A stretch of 64,000 nt of DNA, taken from NCBI RefSeq assembly GCF_002844375.1, contig NZ_CP024199.1, positions 570,001-634,000 of the forward strand, read 5' to 3'. Each line of letters begins with the position of its first letter. Position 1 is the stretch's first letter. Made by a program: the position numbers and the translations under genes. The stretch comes from Thalassospira marina. Lineage in GTDB: Bacteria; Pseudomonadota; Alphaproteobacteria; Rhodospirillales; Thalassospiraceae. This document shows positions 1-8,217 of this stretch, in pieces. A model generated the notes under the pieces. That model saw only the letters and a list, made by a program, of their open reading frames with translations, was not told where the DNA came from and made no database searches.

Positions 1-2
1 CC

Positions 3-125
3 ATGCTGCGCGAACTTTCGGACCTGTTCGATGAAAAACCCAAACGTGGCCCCAAACGGCCGCTGCGCCATGTCGCGGCCGACACGGCCAAGGATAAGGG
101 CCATGGCGACAAGGATCGCTGGTAA
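3..125 (+). CDS. C-terminal end of an unidentified protein (partial)
   Basis: An open frame enters from the left edge and stops with TAA at 123-125. About 40 residues are visible. The tail is very basic and hydrophilic, rich in Lys, Arg, Asp and His, and ends in RW. The ATG at position 3 may be an internal methionine rather than the start. gluQ follows 26 bases later on the same strand, so the two may be cotranscribed. The visible piece does not let me name a family. Confidence 0.5.
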   Translation: MLRELSDLFDEKPKRGPKRPLRHVAADTAKDKGHGDKDRW

Positions 126-151
126 TTTCCCATTCGGTGTGCGGGGCAAGC

Positions 152-997
152 ATGGGTGACATCACCCGGTTTGCCCCCAGCCCGACGGGCTATCTGCATT
201 TGGGCCATGCGGCATCGGCGCTGTTTGCCGCGCAAAATGCCGGTGCCAGCGGTAGATTCTTGTTGCGTATCGAAGATATCGACCAAACACGCTGCCGCCC
301 CGAATTTATCACCGCCATTTACGATGATCTTGCCTGGCTGGGCTTACACTGGGAACAGCCGGTGCGCATTCAGTCCGCCCATTTCAGCGATTACCAATTC
401 GTGCTGGACCGTCTAAGCGAACGGGGCCTGCTCTATCCGTGCTTTTGCACCCGCAAGGAAATCCAGGCGGAAATTGCACGCATCGGCAACGCCCCGCATG
501 GCCCGGATGGCGCGCTTTATCCCGGTACGTGCCGCCACCTTGGCGCGCAGGAACGCCACGATCGCATGGAAGCAGGCGAATCCTACGCCCTGCGTCTGGA
601 TATGGGGCAGGCAATAAAGCAGGCAGGCCGTCGCCTTTACTGGCATGACCGTGCTGCTGGGCGGCAACTGGCCGTGCCCGAAATTTTTGGTGATGTGGTC
701 TTGGCCCGCAAGGATACCCCAACCAGCTACCATGTTTCCGTCACCCATGATGACCATTTGCAGGGCATTTCGCTGGTCACACGCGGCGAAGACCTGTTTT
801 TCGCCAGCCACCTGCACCGCCTGTTGCAGGAATTGCTGGGCTACGATGTGCCGGAATATCATCACCACAAATTGCTGATCGGGCCGGATGGCAAACGCTT
901 TGCCAAGCGCGATAAATCTGAAACCCTACAATCCATGCGCGATGCAGGCATGAGCATTGAAGATGTTTTGGCGCGGATCGGGCCTTTATCCCGATAA
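152..997 (+). CDS. gluQ: Glutamyl-Q tRNA(Asp) synthetase
   Basis: GluQ is a truncated glutamyl-tRNA synthetase-like enzyme. It activates glutamate and attaches it to queuosine at position 34 of tRNA-Asp rather than to a tRNA 3' end. The sequence shows the catalytic N-terminal fold only. RFAPSPTGYLHLGH carries the HIGH-type motif, RIEDID follows, there is a zinc-site CFC with a later YPGTC, and KRFAKRDKS is the KMSKR-type loop. The length of 281 residues matches GluQ, and there is no anticodon-binding domain. An in-frame GTG exists at 137, but I prefer the ATG at 152 because MGDITRFAPSPTG matches the usual family N-terminus. The gene converges with the LysR gene, whose stop lies 5 bases downstream. 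Confidence 0.93.
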   Translation: MGDITRFAPSPTGYLHLGHAASALFAAQNAGASGRFLLRIEDIDQTRCRPEFITAIYDDLAWLGLHWEQPVRIQSAHFSDYQFVLDRLSERGLLYPCFCTRKEIQAEIARIGNAPHGPDGALYPGTCRHLGAQERHDRMEAGESYALRLDMGQAIKQAGRRLYWHDRAAGRQLAVPEIFGDVVLARKDTPTSYHVSVTHDDHLQGISLVTRGEDLFFASHLHRLLQELLGYDVPEYHHHKLLIGPDGKRFAKRDKSETLQSMRDAGMSIEDVLARIGPLSR

Positions 998-1002
998 TCC
1001 GG

Positions 1003-1920
1003 TCAGCCGGTATTTGTTTCCAGCAAATGGGGCCGCCCATAAAACCAGTTGCGGATAAAATCGATGAATAAGCGGTTTTTAAGCGGTTGTGCGCCCTGAT
1101 AGGGGTAAACAAGGCTGATGGGGCTGCGCGGGGATGTGAAATCATCTAACCGGGTTTCAAGGCGTCCTGCATCAATCTCTGTCATGGCGATGTAGCGCGG
1201 CAGGCGGGCAACACCCAGCCCCTTGCACACGGCATTGCGAATAAGCGGGTAATGGTTAAGCCGCAAATTGCCATCCACCAGCACCGATACCGGGCCGTCC
1301 TTGCCAAAAAACAGCCAGCGATGATCCTTGCAGTAATGAAAATTATTGATGCAGTTATGGTTGCGTAAATCATCCGGGGTTTGCACCGGCGGCTGGCTTT
1401 GCCAATAGACCGGGCTGGCACAAACCAGTTCGGATAATTGCCCTAATGGAATGGCGATCTGGTCCGGGTCATCAGGCAGGCCCGCACGAATGGCCATATC
1501 AACCGGGTCAGCCCGTAAGTCGCGATATCGGTTTTCCAGTTCCAGTTCGATGATGATGCCGGGATTTTCCGCCTGAAAACTGGCAATGATATCGTTTAAA
1601 AATATCTCGCCAAACGATACCGGCACCGTAATGCGCACAATCCCCGTCGGGCTTTTGCGCAGGCTTTCAACCGCGTCAAAGGCCGCATCGGCATTTTCGC
1701 CCAGGCGCTGGCAATAACCCAAAAATGCCTCGCCAGTTTCCGTCAGCTCCAACCGGCGGGTGGACCGGAACAAAAGTTTGGTCCCCAATGCTTCTTCCAG
1801 CCGCGATATCTGCTGGCTGATTAACCCCTTGGAAACACCCAAAACCTTTGCCGCGGCGGTAAAACCACCCTGTTCGATCACAACGGCAAAGCTGTTCATT
1901 TCTGTCAGATACTGTTTCAT
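1003..1920 (-). CDS. LysR-family transcriptional regulator
   Basis: This 305-residue protein has the LysR layout. A winged helix-turn-helix lies in residues 1-60 (GGFTAAAKVLGVSKGLISQQ, then RLEEALGTKLLFRSTRRLELT). An effector-binding domain follows from about residue 90. It resembles the subgroup that commonly controls a neighbouring NAD(P)-dependent oxidoreductase. The gene is divergent from the SDR gene starting at 2027. The 106 bases between them begin with a perfect 16-bp palindrome right next to this start codon, so autoregulation and control of the SDR are likely. The effector is unknown. Confidence 0.9.
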   Translation of the reverse strand: MKQYLTEMNSFAVVIEQGGFTAAAKVLGVSKGLISQQISRLEEALGTKLLFRSTRRLELTETGEAFLGYCQRLGENADAAFDAVESLRKSPTGIVRITVPVSFGEIFLNDIIASFQAENPGIIIELELENRYRDLRADPVDMAIRAGLPDDPDQIAIPLGQLSELVCASPVYWQSQPPVQTPDDLRNHNCINNFHYCKDHRWLFFGKDGPVSVLVDGNLRLNHYPLIRNAVCKGLGVARLPRYIAMTEIDAGRLETRLDDFTSPRSPISLVYPYQGAQPLKNRLFIDFIRNWFYGRPHLLETNTG

Positions 1921-1921
1921 C

Positions 1922-1946
1922 GTTTAATATATTAAACAAAATGTTT
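1922..1946. promoter_or_regulatory. Palindromic operator candidate between LysR and SDR genes
   Basis: GTTTAATATATTAAAC at 1922-1937 is a perfect 16-bp palindrome two bases from the LysR start codon. It overlaps a second inverted repeat, AAACA-AAA-TGTTT, at 1934-1946. LysR regulators typically bind interrupted AT-rich dyads in such divergent regions. Which protein binds here is inferred from position only. Confidence 0.5.
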
Positions 1947-2026
1947 GGTAATTGGCATGTTATCGAACCAATGATGCTGTGAGAAGATCATTTCATCCTT
2001 CTTCCACAAACAATGGAGATAACGAG

Positions 2027-2626
2027 ATGAAGATTCTTCTGATTGGGGCCTCAGGCACCATTGGCAAGGCCGTTGCCGCCGAACTGGGCGCACGCCACGA
2101 CATCATCACCGCCGGGCGCAGCAGCGGCGATGTAAAGATCGATATTTGCGATCCGGCCAGCATCCGTGCTGCCTATGAAAAGGTGGGTACGCTTGATGCC
2201 GTGGTTTCAACGGCGGGCAAGGTCCATTTTGGTGATTTTACCGAAATGGATGATGAAAAATATCGCATCGGCATTAATGACAAACTGATGGGCCAGGTTA
2301 ACCTGGTGTTGATCGGGCGGCATTTCGTCAGCCCCCGTGCATCCTTTACCCTGACCACCGGGATATTAACCAAAGATCCGATTCGCTATGGCAGTTCGGC
2401 ATCCATGGTAAATGGCGCGGTCGAGGGTTTTGTCCGTGCCGCCGCCATTGAAATGGAACCGGGCCTGCGCCTGAATGCGGTCAGCCCCGGTGTCATTACC
2501 GAGGCCATGGAAGGCTATGGTCCCTTCTTTCGCGGGCATGATCCGGTGCCAGCTGCCCGGGCCGCGCTGGGATACGCCAAATCGGTTGAAGGTTTGCAGA
2601 CCGGTCAGGTTTTTGAAATTTTCTGA
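2027..2626 (+). CDS. Short-chain dehydrogenase/reductase-like protein
   Basis: This 199-residue Rossmann protein starts MKILLIGASGTIGKAV, with the GASGTIG dinucleotide-binding loop at residues 7-13, and has a VSTAGK segment near residue 60. The start at 2027 is preceded by GGAGATAACGAG. An upstream in-frame start at 1952 lacks a ribosome site. At the place where classical SDRs carry Tyr-x3-Lys, aligned on AVEGF, I read SSASMVNGAVEGF, so both catalytic residues appear replaced. Related small SDRs with this SxxMVNGA pattern exist, but I cannot say what they reduce. Expression is probably set by the divergent LysR regulator. Confidence 0.85.
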   Translation: MKILLIGASGTIGKAVAAELGARHDIITAGRSSGDVKIDICDPASIRAAYEKVGTLDAVVSTAGKVHFGDFTEMDDEKYRIGINDKLMGQVNLVLIGRHFVSPRASFTLTTGILTKDPIRYGSSASMVNGAVEGFVRAAAIEMEPGLRLNAVSPGVITEAMEGYGPFFRGHDPVPAARAALGYAKSVEGLQTGQVFEIF

Positions 2627-2817
2627 TCTTGCTGGCCGGGTAACGTCGGATTGGCAGAAAAATGCACCGGAAAACATTCTGGTGCGTTTTTTTTATAAAA
2701 ATGCATGTGATTGGTAACTAACCCTTGCGTTCGCGCACACGTATTCCATTTATAGCGCGATAGTTGGCGGCTGTTGGGGGACAGGTTGTCGCATGCAAAG
2801 CCAAGAGACGTATCAAG

Positions 2818-3432
2818 ATGATATTGTATTACATGCCGGGGGCTTGCTCACTCTCGACGCACATATCACTGCTGGAAACAGGGGAGCAATTCAGCCTCGT
2901 TAAGGTTGATCATAAAAACAACAAGACCGAAAACGGCGAAAATTTTCTGGCCATCAATCCCGATGGCAGCATTCCTACCCTTAAACTTGCCAGCGACCAC
3001 ATGATTACGGATTGTGCTGGTGCCCTTCATTATCTGGCGGATCATTTCTGGGAAAGCGGTGTATCACCCGAACCGGAAACGCCCGCCCGTGCGCGCATGG
3101 ATGATTTCCTGCGCGATATCGAACAGCAGCTTCATGTGCAGTTTGAACCCCTGCATCAGAAGGTAAAGGACGACGCCATTCGCAATGCGGCGATCGCCCG
3201 GCTTTCGGCCGAGTTTGAAAAATATGAAAACCTGTTTTCCGATGGCAGGAAATATCTGCTGGGTCGGGAATTCAGCGTTGCCGATGCCTATCTGTTTGTC
3301 GCCATTAACTGGGCGGGCATATCGGGCATCAATATTTTCCGCTGGCCCCATATTGGTGATTTTGGCGAACGCATGCGCGCGCGCCCGTCGGTTCTGGCTG
3401 CGCTGCGCGCCGAGGGCCTTTTGGCTGATTAA
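2818..3432 (+). CDS. Glutathione S-transferase, beta-class-like
   Basis: This 204-residue cytosolic enzyme conjugates or reduces electrophiles with glutathione. The N-terminal thioredoxin-like half starts MILYYMPGACSLSTHISL, with Cys10 in the position of the beta-class catalytic cysteine. NPDGSIPTL is the glutathione-binding cis-Pro loop. The all-helical C-terminal half contains YLLGREFSVADAYLFV. I chose the ATG at 2818, downstream of an AAGAGAC ribosome site, over a longer reading from 2764. The gene stands alone and is followed by a clear rho-independent terminator at 3486. The physiological substrate cannot be told from the sequence. Confidence 0.92.
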   Translation: MILYYMPGACSLSTHISLLETGEQFSLVKVDHKNNKTENGENFLAINPDGSIPTLKLASDHMITDCAGALHYLADHFWESGVSPEPETPARARMDDFLRDIEQQLHVQFEPLHQKVKDDAIRNAAIARLSAEFEKYENLFSDGRKYLLGREFSVADAYLFVAINWAGISGINIFRWPHIGDFGERMRARPSVLAALRAEGLLAD

Positions 3433-3485
3433 GTCAAAGGGGCTTAAAACCGGTTTGATAATCAAAAAGTGGTTAAAACTTAATG

Positions 3486-3508
3486 GGGGCGGTTAATCGC
3501 CCCTTTTT
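3486..3508 (+). terminator. Rho-independent terminator of the GST gene
   Basis: GGGGCG, a six-base loop, CGCCCC and TTTTT follow the GST stop codon by 53 bases. Confidence 0.8.
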
Positions 3509-3545
3509 CGTGCCTGTGTGGTTTCCTGCCGGGGCGGGGCGGATA

Positions 3546-3583
3546 CGAAAAAAACAGCCTGCGGCAAAGGCCGGCAGGCTGTT
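3546..3583 (-). terminator. Rho-independent terminator of the small membrane protein gene
   Basis: The inverted repeat AACAGCCTGC (3553-3562) / GCAGGCTGTT (3574-3583) is followed on the minus strand by a run of T. It lies 36 bases beyond the stop of the gene ending at 3619. Confidence 0.75.
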
Positions 3584-3618
3584 CTTGTTTGGGCATCAAT
3601 GGTGTGGTTTCGGCCTGC

Positions 3619-3807
3619 TTAGCGGCTGAAATCCAGCAGAACCAGAAATGCAACCGGTACCAGTGCCAGGGCAACGTAAATCCAGGCCGAAGCAATGGAA
3701 ATACCCAGGGCGGCAAGGACATAACCGCTCAGATACAGAACCAGGCCAATTACGGCGACCAGCAGGATGCCGATTAACGGCAAGGCGACTTTGGAATCGG
3801 TTTTCAT
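3619..3807 (-). CDS. Small hydrophobic membrane protein
   Basis: The protein has 62 residues and two strongly predicted membrane segments, around residues 8-28 (LPLIGILLVAVIGLVLYLSG) and 33-58 (AALGISIASAWIYVALALVP). A short turn separates them and the end is LLDFSR. I start at the ATG at 3807 (MKTDSKVALP). The frame is open further upstream to 3897, but the extra residues look like untranslated sequence. A proper terminator follows, which supports a real transcription unit. I do not recognise the family and give no function. Confidence 0.6.
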   Translation of the reverse strand: MKTDSKVALPLIGILLVAVIGLVLYLSGYVLAALGISIASAWIYVALALVPVAFLVLLDFSR

Positions 3808-3897
3808 CGATGCATTGCTCCCCAAGCATGGGCCCGGACGGGTCCCCTGAAAATCTGCGGGACTTATACCATCAGGGGGCGAAAACTGTTTTGACAA

Positions 3898-4389
3898 GGA
3901 TCAATATCATCACGCCCTTTGCAAAAGGGCAGGATGCTTTTCTACCTCACAGTTAAACATATTCCCGTCTGAATTCACAGGGGCGGCCTGCCTGGTATTA
4001 GCCCGGCCTGATGATCTGCCCCTAACTGGCGTTGTCAAAGCCCGCGCATTCGCGATGTACCTTATATATAGGGTATATATAGGCTGCATATATCGGGTCC
4101 TGGGCAGGGCCAACCGGGATTAAACGGGATCAAACGGGTGTTTGGCTGGGTGAGGGATGCGCCAGAATCGCGAATCTCCGGTTTCATGGGGGCGAATCCC
4201 CAAACAACCGGGCGGCTGTGGATAAAAGGCCCGCGTGACCTGCAAATATTGATCGGTTATACAGGGCAACGGACAGGGTATTTTGGCGGTAACGGGCCGT
4301 TGTGACGGGCCAAAACCGCCAAAAAACGCCAAACTGGCGGGGAAACGCACAATTCCGCAGCAATTGCAGGTAAATTGCGTGGAAGAGGC
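3898..4389. other. Intergenic region upstream of rpmB
   Basis: No frame here looks like a gene. The stretch contains an AT-rich patch, CTTATATATAGGGTATATATAGG, near 4060-4082, and short repeats GGGATTAAAC/GGGATCAAAC near 4117-4136. Otherwise I see nothing. Confidence 0.5.
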
Positions 4390-4418
4390 TTGACGGCACT
4401 GGTTTGAGGCAGTATTAA
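4390..4418 (+). promoter_or_regulatory. Sigma-70-type promoter of rpmB
   Basis: TTGACG at 4390-4395 and TATTAA at 4413-4418 are separated by 17 bases. They lie about 70 bases upstream of the rpmB start codon. Both boxes are close to the housekeeping consensus. Confidence 0.65.
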
Positions 4419-4490
4419 CCCGGCTCCAAGCGCGGGCCTGCGTGTTCAGGCCAAGCGTCCTTTTGCGAAATTAGACCAGGAGATCAGGTC

Positions 4491-4784
4491 ATGGCACGTC
4501 GCTGCCCGGTATCCGGCAAAGGCGTTTTGGTCGGCATGAATGTGAGCCACGCCCACAATCGTACCAAACGTCGTTTTCTTCCGAACTTGCAGCAGACCTC
4601 GCTGCTGAGCGAAACGCTCGGCCGTTCGGTTCGTATGCGTCTGACCACCAATGCAATCCGCACCATCGAAAAACGTGGTGGCCTGGATGCATACCTGATT
4701 GGCACGGCTAACACCAAGCTTGATGCCGATCTGCTGAAGGTTAAGCGTCAGATCGTTAAAGCTGCTGAAGCAAAAGCTGCCTAA
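4491..4784 (+). CDS. rpmB: 50S ribosomal protein L28 (bL28)
   Basis: This is a structural protein of the large ribosomal subunit. It begins MARRCPVSGKGVLVGMNVSH, the bL28 signature, and continues with NRTKRRFLPNLQ. It is 97 residues long with the Lys/Ala-rich C-terminal extension common in alphaproteobacteria. The start is preceded by an AGGAGATCAG ribosome site. It is a single-gene unit with its own promoter at 4390 and a terminator right after the stop. Confidence 0.97.
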   Translation: MARRCPVSGKGVLVGMNVSHAHNRTKRRFLPNLQQTSLLSETLGRSVRMRLTTNAIRTIEKRGGLDAYLIGTANTKLDADLLKVKRQIVKAAEAKAA

Positions 4785-4811
4785 GGCAATTTTGCTTTAA
4801 CGAAGTACGAA

Positions 4812-4835
4812 GGTCCGTCATTGGCGGGCCTTTTT
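4812..4835 (+). terminator. Rho-independent terminator of rpmB
   Basis: GGTCCG, a seven-base loop, CGGGCC and TTTTT lie 28 bases after the rpmB stop. Confidence 0.8.
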
Positions 4836-4861
4836 GCTTTTCAGATATGGCCACAGGGCCG

Positions 4862-4895
4862 AAAAACAGCCGGACAATGCGTTCCGGCTGTTTTT
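4862..4895. terminator. Second, bidirectional-looking terminator after rpmB
   Basis: The 13-bp inverted repeat AAAAACAGCCGGA / TCCGGCTGTTTTT has an eight-base loop. T runs occur on both strands, so it could stop transcription either way. Confidence 0.7.
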
Positions 4896-5044
4896 GTTTG
4901 TCCGTGGTGGTGCTGGTTGCCAAATGGTGCCAGGGCCGGTTTAAACGGCTTTGGCTGATGGTCTGGTCACGGGTCGGATGGTGTGGAAAACACGGGGCTT
5001 TCCGGCATTATTTTGCAATGCGGCGACTCGGCGTAAAAGCGATT

Positions 5045-5072
5045 TTGCGCTTTTGGGAAATTCGTATATAAT
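5045..5072 (+). promoter_or_regulatory. Candidate promoter of the HNH gene
   Basis: A perfect TATAAT box lies at 5067-5072, with TTGCGC at 5045-5050, 16 bases upstream. The HNH start codon is about 130 bases downstream, giving a long leader with no obvious structure. Confidence 0.4.
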
Positions 5073-5200
5073 CTTCTCAATCAGTGATTTATGTGTGCGT
5101 TACCACCCGTATGTAAAACGTCACAGGATATTCATCAGCCCCGTGTGACGAAGATGCTAGACAGGCGGTACGACTCTGTAAACACGGCGGAGCGGATGAT

Positions 5201-5767
5201 ATGTTTCTATCGCCCAATACGTGTCCGGCCCTTGTTCTTAACGCGGATTTTCGCCCGTTAAGCTATTTCCCGCTGTCTTTGTGGTCCTGGCAGGATACGC
5301 TAAAGGCGGTGTTCCTTGATCGCGTCAATGTTCTTTCCGAATATGACCGCGAGGTACGCTCGCCTTCCTTTAAAATGAAGCTGCCCAGCGTCATTTCGCT
5401 AAAAGAATATGTGCCGATCAAAAGCACACCTGCCTTTACCCGTTTTAACGTCTTTTTGCGCGACCGTTTCAGTTGCCAGTATTGTGGTGACCGCCTGCCG
5501 GTAAACGACCTGACCTTTGATCATGTCGTGCCCCGGTCCAAGGGCGGGCGTACCAACTGGACCAACATTGTCGCTGCCTGTGGGACGTGCAACCTGCATA
5601 AGGGAAGCCGATCGGTGAAAGAAGCTGGTCTTCATTTACGCCGGCGGCCCGACCAGCCCACGATGCAGCAGTTGCAAGCTATCGGACGATCCTTCCCGCC
5701 AAACTATCTTCATGAAAGTTGGCGGGATTTTTTATACTGGGATACCGAACTGGAATACGATTTCTAG
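5201..5767 (+). CDS. HNH endonuclease family protein
   Basis: This 188-residue protein has an HNH/zinc module in its second half. CQYCG and CGTCN are the zinc cysteine pairs that frame DHVVPRSKGGRTNWTNI, the catalytic HNH core. The first 85 residues (CPALVLNADFRPLSYFPLS) match the N-terminal part of a family widely conserved in alphaproteobacteria, usually as a single housekeeping-like gene rather than in restriction or phage islands. The role is unknown. It could act in DNA repair or processing, but that is inference. It stands alone with a terminator shared with the TonB receptor gene. Confidence 0.88.
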   Translation: MFLSPNTCPALVLNADFRPLSYFPLSLWSWQDTLKAVFLDRVNVLSEYDREVRSPSFKMKLPSVISLKEYVPIKSTPAFTRFNVFLRDRFSCQYCGDRLPVNDLTFDHVVPRSKGGRTNWTNIVAACGTCNLHKGSRSVKEAGLHLRRRPDQPTMQQLQAIGRSFPPNYLHESWRDFLYWDTELEYDF

Positions 5768-5810
5768 GTTTGAATTTTCGTACGCTAAAGCCCTTTGCCC
5801 GCCGCAATAA

Positions 5811-5844
5811 AAAACGCCGATGGACAGTGCCATCGGCGTTTTTG
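5811..5844. terminator. Bidirectional terminator between HNH and TonB receptor genes
   Basis: AAAACGCCGATGG / CCATCGGCGTTTT is a 13-bp perfect stem with a six-base loop and T runs on both strands. It sits between two convergent genes. Confidence 0.85.
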
Positions 5845-5865
5845 ATTTAGATATGACCAGCACTT

Positions 5866-8073
5866 TTACCAGTTCATGGTCAGCTTCAGCAGGGCCGTGC
5901 GGCCTTCGGCATAGCCGCAGGCATTAACCGAACTACAACCCGCGACATATTCCTTGTCGAACAGGTTTGACACATTCAGGCTCAGGTCCCACTGGTCTTC
6001 AACGCCATAACCGATGCCGGCATCAAAAACGGTGGCTGAGGGGACTTTGTACTGGTTGGCATCATCGGCATAGGATGCCCCCTGATAGCGCACGCCACCG
6101 CCCAGGCGAAGCCCGTCAAGTGCTCCGTCGCGGAAGGTGTAATCCAGCCCCATATTTGCCATTTCGGTCGGCACGGTAACCGGCTGTTTGCCAATCAGGC
6201 TCTGGTTTTCTTCCTTGGTAATTTCAAGGTCAAAGGCCGTTGCACTGGCTGTCAGGCTCAGTTCTTTGGTCAGGTTGGCCTTGGCTTCAAATTCGATCCC
6301 GCGTGAATTGACTTCGCCAAGCTGGCGTTCATTGCCAAAGGTGCCGGTAATTACGTTCTGGCGGGTCAGGTCAAAAACGGCAAGGGTGAACAGCGCGTCA
6401 AAGTTTTGCGGCACATATTTCAGGCCAGCTTCATATTGTTCGCCGGTTTCGGGCCGGAAAACGCCCTGTGCACTGGACCCCAGAACCGGGTTGAAAAAGG
6501 TCGATGCGCTGACATAGGGGGTCAGGCCCATATCGAAATTATAGGCAAGGCCAGCACGCCCGCTCCATTCGCCTTCGGTGTCGTCGTAATTGTTATTGGT
6601 TGAAATCGGGTCATCGGCATCGGTCGAAACATAATCATAACGGCCGTTCAATGTCGTGGTCCAGCCATCGCCAAAACGGATCTGGTCCTGGGTGTAAAAA
6701 CCAATCTGGTTCAGGTCAATATCCTGGTCCAGATAGGCCGACATGGCTGGTTGCGCCTGACCATGCGCCGGGTTAAGCGGGTCTACCGCCGTTGCCGAGC
6801 TTGAATATTCCGTGCGCTTCATATGAAAGCGTTTCAGGTCAATCCCGCCCAGCAGGGTGTGATCAAGGCTGCCGGTGGTAAATTTCTGTTCCAGCTGGTT
6901 ATCCAGCCCGATCGAGGTAATTTTGGTCCGGTGCTCGAACCCGTAACGGGTCAGGTTATAGTTGCTTGTCGTCGGGGCCGAACCGCCAACCGCATAGCCA
7001 AACGGGTAATAATAAACTTCGTGAATGTCGGTATGGCCGATGCGGGCATTCTGGCGGAAGGTCAGATCATCATTGATCTCGTGTTCCAGCTCGTATCCGA
7101 CCATAAACTGGCGACGAACATCCTTATCAAGGTCGGGTTCGGTGAAGTTTGTTTCCGGGTCAATTTTGCCATAGGGGGCGGAAACAACCGTGCCGGTATA
7201 GGGCAAAAAGCCCAGCCCGCCATTATGCTGCCCATCGACAAAGGTAAAGCTACTGAGCAGGGTCAGGCTGGTATCGTCATTGGGTGTCCACAGGAAGCTG
7301 GGTGCAATGGACCCCTGGAAACCTTCGTTGTCATCGGCCTGTTCCTCGCCATTGGTAAACTGGCCGGTCAGGCGATAGGCGGCTGTGTTGCTCAGCCGGT
7401 CGCTATAATCAATGCCGGTGCCGAATTTGCCGGTATCGGTCACCGACAGTTCAAGCTGGTGCATCGGTTCGGCCGTGGGGCGCTTGCTGACATAATTCAC
7501 CATCCCGCCGGGGTTGGTGCCGCCATAAAGAACCGATGCCGCCCCGCGCAGCACTTCAACCCGTTCCAGGTTATAATCTTCGACCAGAAAGGCGCCAAAG
7601 CCATAGGCATAGTTTTGCAGACCGTCGAGATAAACACCGCTTTGGGTGGCGTTAAAGCCGCGAATGTAAAACCAGTTGGTATCGGTATCCGACCCGTAGG
7701 GCTGCGTAAACACACCCGCGGTATAGCGCAATGCTTCATCAAGCTTGTCCACCCCGCGATGATCCATTTCCTCACGCCCGATAACCGATACCGATTGGGG
7801 GATTTCCTCGATCGGGGTATCGGATTTGGACCCGGTTGCCGTGCGTTTGGCAACATATCCCCGCACCGGCGATGTGGCATCCTGTGCCTCGGCATCGCGG
7901 GTGATCTTGATGGGATCAAGCACCACAGGGTTATCTGATGTGCTTTCTGCCTGTGTGGTGGTTTCCGTGCTGTTGGTACTCTGCGCGCGGGCATAATCCG
8001 GTGCGGCGCCCAGCAGCGCCAGTGCCGTCCCACCCAATAGGATTGATGAATATTTCCATCCCGATAAATGCAT
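5866..8073 (-). CDS. TonB-dependent siderophore receptor (FhuA/FoxA-like)
   Basis: This is an outer-membrane beta-barrel that imports a ferric siderophore using TonB energy. Of 735 residues, the first 30 or so are a signal peptide ending ...YARAQS. A TonB-box-like VVLDPIKIT follows. The plug domain contains EEIPQSVSVIGREEMDHRG and LDEALRYTAGVF, then VEVLRGAASVLYGGTNPGG, and the barrel ends LLKLTMNW. The terminal Trp is unusual but aromatic. I start at the ATG at 8073 behind a GGGGAGA site. The longer reading from 8160 adds sequence before the signal peptide. The AraC-type regulator lies upstream on the same strand, with paired direct repeats between, a siderophore-responsive layout as for PchR. 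The exact siderophore is unknown. Confidence 0.93.
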   Translation of the reverse strand: MHLSGWKYSSILLGGTALALLGAAPDYARAQSTNSTETTTQAESTSDNPVVLDPIKITRDAEAQDATSPVRGYVAKRTATGSKSDTPIEEIPQSVSVIGREEMDHRGVDKLDEALRYTAGVFTQPYGSDTDTNWFYIRGFNATQSGVYLDGLQNYAYGFGAFLVEDYNLERVEVLRGAASVLYGGTNPGGMVNYVSKRPTAEPMHQLELSVTDTGKFGTGIDYSDRLSNTAAYRLTGQFTNGEEQADDNEGFQGSIAPSFLWTPNDDTSLTLLSSFTFVDGQHNGGLGFLPYTGTVVSAPYGKIDPETNFTEPDLDKDVRRQFMVGYELEHEINDDLTFRQNARIGHTDIHEVYYYPFGYAVGGSAPTTSNYNLTRYGFEHRTKITSIGLDNQLEQKFTTGSLDHTLLGGIDLKRFHMKRTEYSSSATAVDPLNPAHGQAQPAMSAYLDQDIDLNQIGFYTQDQIRFGDGWTTTLNGRYDYVSTDADDPISTNNNYDDTEGEWSGRAGLAYNFDMGLTPYVSASTFFNPVLGSSAQGVFRPETGEQYEAGLKYVPQNFDALFTLAVFDLTRQNVITGTFGNERQLGEVNSRGIEFEAKANLTKELSLTASATAFDLEITKEENQSLIGKQPVTVPTEMANMGLDYTFRDGALDGLRLGGGVRYQGASYADDANQYKVPSATVFDAGIGYGVEDQWDLSLNVSNLFDKEYVAGCSSVNACGYAEGRTALLKLTMNW

Positions 8074-8175
8074 TGTGGTCTCCCCTGTCCAGATGTCTGA
8101 ATGACGACCAGCAGGGTCAAAACCGGCGGGCCATCTACCATAGGGGCCGCTCAATAGCATAGCGTCAGGCGGGAT

Positions 8176-8214
8176 TATTGAACCGGATTTGGCTGTATTG
8201 AACGGATTTTGGCT
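8176..8214 (-). promoter_or_regulatory. Paired direct repeats, likely AraC-type regulator site
   Basis: TATTGAACCGGATTTGGCT (8176-8194) and TATTGAACGGATTTTGGCT (8196-8214) are near-identical 19-mers spaced 20 bases start to start, about two helical turns. They lie just after the AraC gene's stop and 103-141 bases upstream of the receptor start. AraC proteins typically bind such tandem sites. That this regulator binds here is inferred. Confidence 0.6.
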
Positions 8215-8217
8215 TTT

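Noticed and set aside
6823..7938. 371-codon frame opposite the TonB receptor
   Set aside because: The minus strand encodes a clear full-length receptor. The plus-strand product shows no domain and has a typical shadow composition.
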